From the NCBI GenBank assembly GCA_022820625.1, contig JAJEFE010000077.1, forward strand, positions 160,126-202,381: 42,256 nucleotides of DNA, in the 5' to 3' direction. The notes beneath the pieces are model-generated. The model worked only from the letters and a program-made list of their open reading frames with translations, ran no database searches and was not told the origin of the DNA. Each line of letters starts with the position of its first letter. The first letter of the stretch is position 1. This document shows positions 16,815 through 24,958 of the stretch, one piece after another. A program made the translations under genes and the position numbers. The stretch comes from Gammaproteobacteria bacterium (lineage in GTDB: Bacteria; Pseudomonadota; Gammaproteobacteria; Steroidobacterales; Rariloculaceae).

Positions 16815-17869
16815 TGCACGGAAACAGGTTGGTTCGTTCGGTTCTTGTCGGGGCGGCCGCCCTGATGCCGTGGTGGGCAGGTGCACAGCAGATGGGATTA
16901 CCGCCCGCTCCGGTGGTTGTGGACGAAGTTCGGAGCACGGAAATTTCTCCTCGTGTGAGCATTCCCGGAACGGTGGTGAGCCGCGCGGACTCAAGGCTCG
17001 CCACGGAAGTGGAGGGGCGTGTCATCTGGTTTGCCGATGTCGGCACAGTCGTTGCCGAGGGCGATCCCGTGGTGCGACTGGAGAGCACGACCCTGGAGAT
17101 CCAGCGCGACGAATACCGCGGCCAGGTGGAACGAGAGCGTGGACGGCTCACGTTCCTGGAGCCTGAAGTCGATCGGCTGGAGATTCTGGCGGCCGAGAGC
17201 ATCGCGGCCGAGAGCCTGCTGGATCAGACGCGGTCGAACCTGGAGGTGGCGCGGGGGGACCTGGCCGTGGCCGAGGCCCGCCTCAGGCAGATCGAGGACC
17301 AGATCGCAAAGATGACGATCGTGGCCCCCTTCGATGGTGTTGTCAGCGAGCGCTCGATCAATCCGGGTGAGTACATCAATCGCCTGGATCAGGTCATTCG
17401 ACTGGTGAGCCCGGCGAGCATCGAGGTGACCGCGCGTGCGCCCCTGAATGCAGTGGCATTTCTCGAGGTGGGTTCGCAAGTTCCCATCTACAACGACTAT
17501 CGGCGGGGGGCGGGGATGGTGCGCACCATCGTGACGATCGGTGATCCCCAGTCGCACATGTTCGAGTTGCGAATCGACGTGCCCGCCGAGCAGTGGATCG
17601 TCGGCGAGAGCGTGCGGGTCGATGTGCCGACGGAGCCGCCCAAACAAGCCCTCGTCGTGCCCCGCGATGCGCTGGTCCTGAGGAGCGAGGGCGCCTTTGT
17701 GTTTCGGGTCGGTCCCGAACAGCGCGCCCAGCGCGTGCCGGTGATGCCGGGGGTGGGTGACGGGGATCTCATCGAGGTCGACGGCGCACTCGCGGCGGGC
17801 GACGTCATCGTGATCCGGGGCGCCGAGCGGCTGATGGAAGGTCAGCCGGTACAGGTGGTCGGCAGCTAG
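16811..17869 (+). CDS. RND efflux periplasmic adaptor (membrane fusion protein)
   Basis: This 352-residue HlyD/AcrA-type adaptor links the pump to an outer-membrane channel. There is an N-terminal signal peptide (about 1-25, ending AGAQQ). A split lipoyl domain flanks a short coiled-coil hairpin at about 100-160, recognisable from the GRVIWFADVGTVVAEGDPV half and the IVAPFDGVVSERSINPGEYI half. Beta-barrel and membrane-proximal parts follow. There is no lipobox Cys, so it is probably soluble or held by an uncleaved signal. The start overlaps the pump stop by 4 nt. Confidence 0.92.
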   Translation: MMHGNRLVRSVLVGAAALMPWWAGAQQMGLPPAPVVVDEVRSTEISPRVSIPGTVVSRADSRLATEVEGRVIWFADVGTVVAEGDPVVRLESTTLEIQRDEYRGQVERERGRLTFLEPEVDRLEILAAESIAAESLLDQTRSNLEVARGDLAVAEARLRQIEDQIAKMTIVAPFDGVVSERSINPGEYINRLDQVIRLVSPASIEVTARAPLNAVAFLEVGSQVPIYNDYRRGAGMVRTIVTIGDPQSHMFELRIDVPAEQWIVGESVRVDVPTEPPKQALVVPRDALVLRSEGAFVFRVGPEQRAQRVPVMPGVGDGDLIEVDGALAAGDVIVIRGAERLMEGQPVQVVGS

Positions 17870-17933
17870 GAGGCTGCGCCAAAGGAAATCGCGAGCGAAC
17901 TTGCAGCCGTGATTCCCTACGGCGCAGCCTCCT
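17868..17933. repeat. 13-bp perfect inverted repeat with 40-nt loop
   Basis: AGGAGGCTGCGCC (17868-17880) and GGCGCAGCCTCCT (17921-17933) are exact reverse complements, directly after the adaptor-gene stop. The stem is strong, but the loop is long for a terminator and no T-run follows. It could stabilise or end the RND mRNA, or be one copy of a dispersed intergenic repeat. No second copy was noticed in this window. Confidence 0.5.
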
Positions 17934-17999
17934 GGAGGACTCGTTGTAGAACGCGGCTTCCGGCAACTCTGCCGGATGCGCCCGACCGCACCGCCCGGG

Positions 18000-18884
18000 T
18001 CAGCGCCGATACAGGCTATCCCTGACTTCGTGGGAGGCTTCAAGCACCAGCGTGACGTCGGCCGTCGCCGGGAGTCTGGCGATGGCGACCCTGGAAAGCC
18101 TTTCGAAGTGCTGGACGAACTCCCTCAGTTGCGGTGCGTCCATGATCCCGGGCTGAGCGGCGGATGTGTTCGCGATGAGCTTGCTCTCCTGCTCGCTGCG
18201 CCAACGCAGCACTGCGTCCATGTCCGGGGTTCTGAGAAAGATCAGCCGGTCCAACCGTGAGAATACTTCCGCGTACTCGTTTCCGAGGCGGTTGTTGACG
18301 TAGGTTCGCCAGCGGGCGTCGCGATCATGATGGGCCTCCATGTCGTTGACCGGCGTGGTCAGTTCGCCGGCATCCTGTGGCGGTACGCCGAGGCACCAGC
18401 CTTCCAGAATGATGGCATTCAACGGTCCGGCCACGCGCGGCCAGGCTTCCGGCGGCGCCCGGTCGTCCCGACTCTTGTCGAAACGGGGCAACGTCATGGA
18501 CTCGCCGTCACCGAGGTGCCTCAGCCGCTGCAGATGGTCGCCCATCATATCGCAGTCGTGGGTTCCGGGTGGTCCCCGCGTGGCCAGCAGGGGATGAACC
18601 GTGCGGCTCAATTCAAGCCTCTCGGCGCGGGACAGGTAGAAATCGTCCATCGAAAGAACCGCGACCGACCAGGTGGCCACGTCGTTCAGTTCTGCGGCCA
18701 GAAACTCCGCCAGCGTGGATTTCCCCGTTCCCTGCGCACCGCAGATGCCGATGATCGGCGGGTCCGGCCACGGAGTCTCAAGCAGCCAACGCGCCAGCGG
18801 GACGTAGTGCGTGGCCGCTACTCGCCGGAACGAGTCGGGCAGCCGGTGTGCCTTGCAGAAGGCGGCGAGTCGGGTGGCTCTCAT
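18000..18884 (-). CDS. P-loop kinase, D-glycerate 3-kinase-like (YggC/GLYK type)
   Basis: This 294-residue cytoplasmic kinase has Walker A GAQGTGKST at 49-57, followed by the LSMDDFYLS motif typical of the uridine kinase/GLYK group. PRFDKSRDDR and ILEGWCLGV complete the pattern seen in plant and yeast glycerate kinases and bacterial YggC-like proteins. It likely phosphorylates glycerate to 3-phosphoglycerate. The substrate is inferred from family only. It converges on the RND operon, with the 13-bp inverted repeat between them. Confidence 0.82.
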   Translation of the reverse strand: MRATRLAAFCKAHRLPDSFRRVAATHYVPLARWLLETPWPDPPIIGICGAQGTGKSTLAEFLAAELNDVATWSVAVLSMDDFYLSRAERLELSRTVHPLLATRGPPGTHDCDMMGDHLQRLRHLGDGESMTLPRFDKSRDDRAPPEAWPRVAGPLNAIILEGWCLGVPPQDAGELTTPVNDMEAHHDRDARWRTYVNNRLGNEYAEVFSRLDRLIFLRTPDMDAVLRWRSEQESKLIANTSAAQPGIMDAPQLREFVQHFERLSRVAIARLPATADVTLVLEASHEVRDSLYRR

Positions 18885-18992
18885 CCGAGGGATTCTCTCA
18901 CACCGGGGAAGGGACGCTGACGCGGGAGGATTTGGCCGTAGACCCGCTCTTCATCGAGAGAGAATTCCGGGGCCGCGACCGTTTGCAGGTTG

Positions 18993-19021
18993 TTGTGCGG
19001 GCCGGAAAAATGGGGTATACC
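18993..19021 (+). promoter_or_regulatory. Putative sigma70 promoter of the DUF6152 gene pair
   Basis: TTGTGC (18993-18998) and TATACC (19016-19021) are spaced by 17 nt, 37 bases upstream of the ATG at 19058. The position and spacing fit; the hexamers are moderate matches. Confidence 0.4.
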
Positions 19022-19057
19022 AAATCGAATGCGAATCATGCTGCCGAGGTTTCGTTC

Positions 19058-19441
19058 ATGAGGATCTGGAAAGGGTTTGCGGTGATAGCAAGTGCCGTGT
19101 TCGCACTGGCGGCTGCCCGGGGTCACCATTCGGTTTCAGGCGTCTTCGACTCCGAAAGGCCATTCGAGATCAACGGTGTCGTCACGGAAGTGGAGTGGAT
19201 CAACCCACACATCTACCTGCACCTGGAAGTGACGGCAGAGGACGGCAGCGTCACCCGATGGCAACTGGAGACCGCACCGACCGCGTTCATGCGCAAGGCG
19301 GGCATCACCAAGGCGATGCTGGAGGGTGACGGGGAACCGGTCACGGTTACGGGTATCGCCTCCCACACCTTGCCCAATGTCGGCTGGATTCGCAGAATGA
19401 CCTTTGAGGATGGCCGTTATTTTCAGATTTCGGGTAGCTGA
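19058..19441 (+). CDS. DUF6152-family exported protein
   Basis: This 127-residue protein has a signal peptide (about 1-21, ending AARG) followed at once by the HHS motif and the pattern FEINGVVTEVEWINPHIYLHLEV, which defines this small beta-rich family. The function is not established. The conserved paired His after the signal and the NPHI motif could bind metal, but this is a guess. The ATG at 19058 was chosen because it begins the signal peptide. A second exported gene follows 37 nt later, and the same two domains are fused in single proteins at two other loci in this window. Confidence 0.8.
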   Translation: MRIWKGFAVIASAVFALAAARGHHSVSGVFDSERPFEINGVVTEVEWINPHIYLHLEVTAEDGSVTRWQLETAPTAFMRKAGITKAMLEGDGEPVTVTGIASHTLPNVGWIRRMTFEDGRYFQISGS

Positions 19442-19478
19442 TCGGCGGTGTCCCGCTGTCGTCGATGAGGAGTGCGCC

Positions 19479-20288
19479 ATGAACATTAGAATGCATACAG
19501 CGGTGCTTGCCCTGGCGGCGCTGCTCCCGAGGGTGAGTACTGCCCAGGACGACGCGTCGGGCACGGGCACGATCCCGCGAACCGCCGACGGGTACCCGGA
19601 CTTGACCGGCACTTGGGACAACGGCTCGGGAATCGACTTTGTCAGGCCGCAGCATATCGATGGTTCGATCTGTGTGACGGGATGCCCGCAGCCGGAGTCG
19701 GCGTCCCCACCCAGCGCTGTTCGCCTGCCCCCGGACCGGCCCACATATCGGCCGGAATTCATGGAAAAAGTACGGGATCTGGAAGCGCGCCAAGTTGAAG
19801 AGGACCCCGTACTGCGTTGCACGAATCCGGGCCTGCCCAGGATTGGGCCGCCCGACAAGATCGTCCAGGTTCCTGACCAGATCGTGTTTCTTTACGATGA
19901 CGTCAACGGCAACTATTTCCGCATCATTCCAACCGATGGCCGGGGTTACCGCGAGGGCATCGAGGAAACCTACCTGGGCGATTCCGTGGGTCGCTGGGAG
20001 GGCGACACGCTGGTCGTGGAAACGGTGAACCTGATCGACACGACATGGCTCACCGATGACGGGTCATTTCACACGGGCGACCTGCGCGTCGTGGAGCGCC
20101 TGACCCGGACCGGGGACACACTGGAGTGGCAGGCGACCTCTTACGATCCGGCGGTTCTCGCCGAACCCTGGGTGCAGCGGCCCCGGATCGCTCACCTGAC
20201 CGATCAGGAACTGGTCGAGGCCGCGCCCTGTATCGAGCGCGACCTGCCGCACATGCAGGATCTTTCGCACCACGACAATCTGAGGTAG
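19479..20288 (+). CDS. Exported protein, partner of DUF6152 (unnamed domain)
   Basis: This 269-residue protein has a signal peptide (1-22, ending VSTAQ). Its start is supported by a GAGGAG ribosome site. The mature part opens with YPDLTGTWDNGSG, seen in a widespread uncharacterised family, then VLRCTNPGLPRIGPP, a beta-rich stretch with PTDGRG, and DSVGRWEGDTLVVETVNL. The same GxSxGxWE...TLVVxT and ER blocks recur in the C-terminal parts of the two DUF6152 fusion proteins here. Enzymatic activity is unknown. It may act with the DUF6152 product in the periplasm. Confidence 0.75.
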   Translation: MNIRMHTAVLALAALLPRVSTAQDDASGTGTIPRTADGYPDLTGTWDNGSGIDFVRPQHIDGSICVTGCPQPESASPPSAVRLPPDRPTYRPEFMEKVRDLEARQVEEDPVLRCTNPGLPRIGPPDKIVQVPDQIVFLYDDVNGNYFRIIPTDGRGYREGIEETYLGDSVGRWEGDTLVVETVNLIDTTWLTDDGSFHTGDLRVVERLTRTGDTLEWQATSYDPAVLAEPWVQRPRIAHLTDQELVEAAPCIERDLPHMQDLSHHDNLR

Positions 20289-20312
20289 CTGACCGGCGGA
20301 TACCTATCGCGC

Positions 20313-20552
20313 CTAAACGGGGTTGTTCCAGCCACCCAAGATCAAGGTCACCAAGCCGACGGTGGCGGCGATAGTGCCGAGAGATGACGCCAGAAGGGCC
20401 TTGTAGAGATCGGCCTTGGTAACAAGTTGGTCGAGACGGGGCGCGGCGACGCCGCGTAACTGTTTTGCGATGGCCTCGGCTTGACTCCGGTCAACGCCGG
20501 CGGCTTCCAATTCGTCGGCGGCGGTCAATGTGTCGAAGGGCTGTGCATTCAT
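20313..20552 (-). CDS. Small membrane protein, DUF1640-like
   Basis: This 79-residue protein has an N-terminal part (FDTLTAADELEAAGVDRSQAEAIAKQL) that resembles the opening of DUF1640 (CCDC90-like) proteins. It continues with LVTKADLYK and one membrane helix at about 53-74. The long coiled coil of full-size members is missing, giving a short form. Function unknown. It stands alone between the exported-protein gene (convergent) and fda. Confidence 0.65.
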   Translation of the reverse strand: MNAQPFDTLTAADELEAAGVDRSQAEAIAKQLRGVAAPRLDQLVTKADLYKALLASSLGTIAATVGLVTLILGGWNNPV

Positions 20553-20764
20553 GATTCAAGCGTAGCAGGGTCACCGGAATCGCGCGACCCTCTCATTCTG
20601 GCCAAATCGCAGAGAAACGGACGATATCGGCCGAATGCGAACGGCATGTCTGGTCGGCTGTACAATCCCACGAAGCTCTCGGCGCGCTCGCTTTGGCATA
20701 AGCGGCGGTAACCCGTACTGCGGCGCGTAACGCGAGAACATCCGGCTGACGACGCCCGCTGCGA

Positions 20765-21658
20765 TCAGGTACAGGACGCGTCGAAAATCGTCTGGATCGA
20801 TGCGTCCAGCATGGCATTGAATGCGTCGTCGGACTGATCGACGTTGAGTCCTTCGGTCAGGGCCCTGGAGAAACTCGCGACCATGCCGGGGTTTTCCACC
20901 AGCCGGCGATTGGCCTCTTCTCGGCTGTAGCCGCCGGAGAGGGCAACCAGCTTCAGCAGGTTCGGATGTTCCAGGCATTCCCGGAACAGACCCGGTTCCT
21001 CCGGCAACGTCAGCTTGAACATCACCAGCTCGTCGGCCGAAAGATCGTTCAGATGCGCCAGCAACTGGCCTTTCAGCAGGTCTTCCGCCTCGCGCTTGTC
21101 GGGCGCGTGGATATCGATCTCCGGTTCGATGATGGGCATCAGTCCGGCCGCGACGATCTGCCGGCCGATCTCGAACTGCTGGCTGACGACCCGCTCGATG
21201 CCGCCAGCGTCGGCGGACTTGATCACCGAGCGCATCTTGGTGCCGAACACGTTTCTGGAATTGGCCTTGTCCAGGAGTTCGGAGAGGTTGGGCATCGGAT
21301 TCATCACCTGAACGCCGTCGTTCACCGGCGCCAGCCCCTTGTCGACCTTGAGGAAGGGCGCGACGTTCTTTTCTTCCCAGAGGTAGCGGGCGGAGTTCAT
21401 GCCGCCGATGTCCCGGTCGAGCGTGTTCTCGAAAAGGATGGCGCCGATGATCCGGTCGCCGTTGAACGACGGGCTCGTCACGATCCGGGCGCGCATCGCG
21501 TGTACCACGTCGAACATTTCATCGTCGCCGGCGTAGGCGCCCTCGCCGACACCGTACAGCCTCAGTGCCTTCGGCGTGCTCCCGCCGCTCTGATCCAGAG
21601 CCGCGATGAACCCGTCCTGCGAGCGTACCTTGTCAAGTTGATCCTGTGCGGTAGACAT
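20765..21658 (-). CDS. fda: Class I fructose-bisphosphate aldolase
   Basis: This 297-residue enzyme cleaves fructose 1,6-bisphosphate in glycolysis and runs in reverse in gluconeogenesis. It fits the bacterial class I (Fda, Staphylococcus type) family of about 296 residues. The Schiff-base Lys is probably Lys215 in VMFKLTLPEE, with ALDQSGGSTPK near the N-terminus and ALSGGYSREEAN near the C-terminus as substrate-binding motifs. A TATACT -10-like hexamer lies 87-92 bases upstream of the start, next to a large inverted repeat. Confidence 0.93.
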   Translation of the reverse strand: MSTAQDQLDKVRSQDGFIAALDQSGGSTPKALRLYGVGEGAYAGDDEMFDVVHAMRARIVTSPSFNGDRIIGAILFENTLDRDIGGMNSARYLWEEKNVAPFLKVDKGLAPVNDGVQVMNPMPNLSELLDKANSRNVFGTKMRSVIKSADAGGIERVVSQQFEIGRQIVAAGLMPIIEPEIDIHAPDKREAEDLLKGQLLAHLNDLSADELVMFKLTLPEEPGLFRECLEHPNLLKLVALSGGYSREEANRRLVENPGMVASFSRALTEGLNVDQSDDAFNAMLDASIQTIFDASCT

Positions 21659-21765
21659 GGAATTGCGTTGCTCCCCGTGTCGCTGGTCCGTTAGAAATGG
21701 TTGATTGCGATCCGGCGAATCAGGCGCCGCCGGAGCAGTCGCGGAGTATACCGTACTGGTGCGCT

Positions 21766-21806
21766 ATCAACCCCATAACGCGCTGATACGGCGTTACAGG
21801 GTTGAT
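21766..21806. promoter_or_regulatory. Nested inverted repeat between an S41 protease gene and fda
   Basis: ATCAACCC (21766-21773) pairs with GGGTTGAT (21799-21806), and AACGC (21777-21781) pairs with GCGTT (21791-21795), with a 3x3 internal loop and a 9-nt apex. It begins 6 nt after the protease stop, so it could be its 3' hairpin, though no T-run follows. It also overlaps the -35 region for the TATACT (21745-21750, minus strand) in front of fda, so an operator is the alternative. Confidence 0.45.
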
Positions 21807-21812
21807 GGAGCA

Positions 21813-23804
21813 CTAGCGTTCGATGATCCGGTTGGTGAGCCAGGGCGGTTTATGGACAGTGCCGTCCCCGGGTTCCAGACTGTCGGAGGCATCGGCTTCA
21901 GGACCGAATCCCCGCGAGGTCGCCTCGGATACCGGGCAAGTGCCTGAGTCGCGATACGCGAGCGCGGCGGCCAGCCTGCCTTCCGCCGGATCGCCCAGCG
22001 CGCGCGTAAGGTCGTCCGCGACGCGGCAACCGGGCACATCGGCTTCGTCCCCGGTAGCTCCCGGGGTGGGCACGAATCCGTCCCCGTAGTCGCCGTACCC
22101 CTTGGCGTTGACGCCGCGGAACTGAATCGTGAAATAACTCGTGCCACAGTTGTCGGTCGCATAGAAGCCATAGGGTTTGCCGCAGGTCGGATCGCCGATC
22201 AGGATGACCTCGATGTCGATGCCTCGCAGTCCGTTGATCAGCGACTCGCTGGCAGAGCAGGTATTCGGGCCGGTGAGAATCAGGACGCGGCGCAGATTCA
22301 ACGCCGGCAGCCTCTGGACTCCCGAATCCGTCTCGGTGGCATTGTAGAAGGGAATGGGGCTCAGCGGTCGGCCGGTTACCGGGTTGGTTTCCGGGTGCTT
22401 GTCGTTGAATTCAAGCCGTTCGTACACCTGGCCCGCGGTAGCTGCCTGACCGGCGATCATGTAGGCGAGTTCGCTCCCGATGTACAGAAACCCGCCGCCG
22501 TTGTAACGCATGTCGACGATCAGGTCTTCAATGCCGCCGTCAACCGAACCAAATGTACGGACCGCCTCGATGAGGCCGGCTTCGGCCGTCCGTATGTGGT
22601 CATTGAACAGCATGTAGGCGACGGTGGCTCCTGCCGGAGACATCTGTGTGCCGACGTGCTGGACCGGTGTGGAGGTAATGATCTCCGAGGTCAACTCCAC
22701 GGTACGGGTGATTTGCTCTCCCACGTCGCGGATCTCGAACGTATGGGTCTCGCCGGCCGATTCCGGGTACAGGGCGGCATTGATCGCGTCGACGCTTTCC
22801 TCGTCGTCGGCATTGACGAAATCGATGCCGTCGACGGAAACGATTCGCGCGCCGCGCCGGAGTCCGGCCTCGGTTGCCGGCGTATCCGGGTCGGTATAGG
22901 CAATGGCTGTCTCCCGCGGGGGCGAGCGGGAAATGACCGTCCAGGTGGCGCCGTACCCGGCGGATTCCCCCGACTGCGACAACGCAACCCACACTTCGGT
23001 ATCGTAAGTAAAGTGAAAGCGGTCCTTGCGAGCGCCGGAGGCCGTCCTTGCGGTGGTCCGCATCAGGTCGAAGTACTCCAGCGGGTCGTCGTATCGTCCG
23101 GGGTCGCGATCGACGATTTCGTCGTACCAGAGGTAGGTGTCGTTGCTCCAGGATCGCAGCCAGTTGTTCTCGTCCACTGTCCGGCCCTGCGTGTCAGGGT
23201 AGGGTCGTCCCGTCTGCGCATCGATGCCGGACCTGGGTGACAGGCATTGGCCGGCATAGGTCGAATCCGGCAGGAACTGTCCCTGGACCCAGCCGGTTTC
23301 GGACGGTTCATCGTTGTCGACAATGGTCAGCGTAGCCGGATTGACGGTCAGGCCCGAGGCCGTGCCGGTCACTCGAACCGTTTCGTCTTCCTCATCCTCG
23401 TCGTCGTCCGTTGCAACGAAGGACACGCTCTCGGATGAAGAGCCGGATCCGGCCGCGATCGTGATCTGAAACGACTCCACCTCGGAAAAGTCGTTGGCGC
23501 CGGCCGAATCGCCGGTCAGCGAAACGGTTATGGCCGTCTCGGCCTGGGCGGTACCGCTCTCGAATGTTGCCGTGACCGACACATCGATCGGCGATTCACC
23601 TTCCGTGACCGAACTCGGCTCGACTGTAAGGTTTACGACCCCGGGCGTGTCACTGTCGTCTACGACACCGGTGTTGTCGCCGCATGCGCCGAGCGTAACC
23701 GCCAATGCCGCGGCAAACATCCCGCGCAGAAACGGGCGTCGGCGTTGTCGCCAACGGAGGCGTCCAGGCGAATGGCGCCTTTCAGGTGACACAGCGGGCA
23801 TCAC
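21813..23804 (-). CDS. Exported S41-family peptidase with Calx-beta-like and PDZ domains
   Basis: This 663-residue predicted lipoprotein has a lipobox LGAC at about 38-41, after an Arg-rich stretch with a Tat-like RRPFLR. The domains are: a Calx-beta-like repeat (about 50-165, with GANDFSEV, an acidic DDDEDEEDE run and TLTIVDND), an S41 N-terminal region, a PDZ domain (about 305-375, DPDTPATEAGLRRGARIVSV) and the tail-specific-protease core. The catalytic Ser lies in TCSASES (515-521) and the Lys is 543 in CGKPYGF. Both catalytic residues are kept. The start is GTG 23804 (or ATG 23801), overlapping the upstream gene's stop. It probably acts in the periplasm; the substrate is unknown. Confidence 0.88.
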   Translation of the reverse strand: MMPAVSPERRHSPGRLRWRQRRRPFLRGMFAAALAVTLGACGDNTGVVDDSDTPGVVNLTVEPSSVTEGESPIDVSVTATFESGTAQAETAITVSLTGDSAGANDFSEVESFQITIAAGSGSSSESVSFVATDDDEDEEDETVRVTGTASGLTVNPATLTIVDNDEPSETGWVQGQFLPDSTYAGQCLSPRSGIDAQTGRPYPDTQGRTVDENNWLRSWSNDTYLWYDEIVDRDPGRYDDPLEYFDLMRTTARTASGARKDRFHFTYDTEVWVALSQSGESAGYGATWTVISRSPPRETAIAYTDPDTPATEAGLRRGARIVSVDGIDFVNADDEESVDAINAALYPESAGETHTFEIRDVGEQITRTVELTSEIITSTPVQHVGTQMSPAGATVAYMLFNDHIRTAEAGLIEAVRTFGSVDGGIEDLIVDMRYNGGGFLYIGSELAYMIAGQAATAGQVYERLEFNDKHPETNPVTGRPLSPIPFYNATETDSGVQRLPALNLRRVLILTGPNTCSASESLINGLRGIDIEVILIGDPTCGKPYGFYATDNCGTSYFTIQFRGVNAKGYGDYGDGFVPTPGATGDEADVPGCRVADDLTRALGDPAEGRLAAALAYRDSGTCPVSEATSRGFGPEADASDSLEPGDGTVHKPPWLTNRIIER

Positions 23805-24889
23805 CGATCATAAAGCGTGTCTTCCAGAATGCCGCGTTCGTACAGATCCCGATAGTGGCTGTTGGGATCGCAGACCGGACTCTCCATGAGTCCGTCAGAG
23901 GCATCGGCTCGCTGCGAGCCGCGGGTCCGCACCAGCGGCTCGGTATACAGGTCGTCGTGGATGGTCATGATGCGGTCCATCGTCAGTCCGTCCCCGGCAA
24001 CTGTCCAGCGCTCCACGATCCTCGTGCCGTCGCCGCCGGACATGGGATAGCCCGACCCGTCGAGCCAACCCGGCGCCAGGTGCGTGGTCTCGATGACCAG
24101 GGTGCGGTCCTCCCAGCGTCCCACGGAGTAGCCCATGGACGTGAGCGGATGGTTGTCCGGCGCGGAGCGCCCGTCCATCCATACCCAGCGGGGGCTGTTG
24201 TTCTGCAGGAAGAGCATGAAGTAGTGCGTGCCGCCGTCGAGCACCTCCATGGAGTAGGGCGAACCGAAGATGCGTGGCAGGCCCGGCGCGAGACAACGCA
24301 GGACGTGGTCGTCGCCGAACTCCCGGGATTCGTAGATGGCTCGGCTCTCGGGCGTGAGGGGCATGGGTTTGGGTTCGAGGTCGTCCACCGTCGCCCGGAA
24401 GTTGTAGCGGTTCATCCAGTAACCGCTGATGTCGACCTCGTAGTCGTTCGGTTGCACCGTATAGTCGACGTTCGGGTCGGCGACGATTTCCTCCACCGAG
24501 CCCGAAACCACGCAACGTCCGAGCCGGCGGCCGCTTTCGAGATAGATGCACGTGGCGTACAGCCGCTTCATGCCGTCGCGGCCGAGATTGCCCGTTGCCC
24601 TGACCCGGTCGCCTACCTGGACCGTGTCCTCATACCACTGCTCCCGTTGATACGTGGGCAGGTTTCCCGGCGGCTGCAGGAACCATACCTCGCTGGATCC
24701 GTCGTCGAGTTGCGTCTCGACGCCGTAGCGGATATGCGGATTGGCCCAGATGACTTCGGTGACCCGTCCTTCAACCTCGCCCTCCCGGTCCGGGAGAAAC
24801 TCGGTGATGAAGGCATGATGCGCCAGCGAATGGCTACTCGATGCCGCGACAACAGCTGCGGCAAGTGAATACAGGTGCATCCTGTTCAT
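23801..24889 (-). CDS. DUF6152 domain fused to the GxSxGxWE-domain (exported)
   Basis: This 362-residue protein has a signal peptide (1-24, ending SLAHH) and a DUF6152 part to about residue 115 (AHHAFITEF, GRVTEVIWANPHIRYGVE). From about 150 it has the second domain with WMNRYNF, VLRCLAPGLPRI, WMDGRSAP and YSVGRWEDRTLVIETTHL. It is thus a one-gene version of the pair at 19058-20288. Function unknown. ATG 24889 is chosen over a GTG at 24922 because it begins the signal peptide. It overlaps the S41 protease gene start, so the two are probably co-expressed, and it is divergent from the aldo/keto reductase. Confidence 0.78.
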   Translation of the reverse strand: MNRMHLYSLAAAVVAASSSHSLAHHAFITEFLPDREGEVEGRVTEVIWANPHIRYGVETQLDDGSSEVWFLQPPGNLPTYQREQWYEDTVQVGDRVRATGNLGRDGMKRLYATCIYLESGRRLGRCVVSGSVEEIVADPNVDYTVQPNDYEVDISGYWMNRYNFRATVDDLEPKPMPLTPESRAIYESREFGDDHVLRCLAPGLPRIFGSPYSMEVLDGGTHYFMLFLQNNSPRWVWMDGRSAPDNHPLTSMGYSVGRWEDRTLVIETTHLAPGWLDGSGYPMSGGDGTRIVERWTVAGDGLTMDRIMTIHDDLYTEPLVRTRGSQRADASDGLMESPVCDPNSHYRDLYERGILEDTLYDR

Positions 24890-24958
24890 GATCCGGTACC
24901 TGACTTCGTTTGCGTTGTTCACATTTTACTTGCTGTACCTGTTGAAGCGTACACTCCG

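Noticed and set aside
18848..19057. 70-codon upstream extension of the DUF6152 gene
   Set aside because: It would bury the signal peptide, and a plausible promoter lies inside it.
20571..20978. Minus-strand frame across the gap between fda and the small membrane protein
   Set aside because: Half of it is out-of-frame fda sequence, and the rest shows no start, motif or similarity that I recognise.
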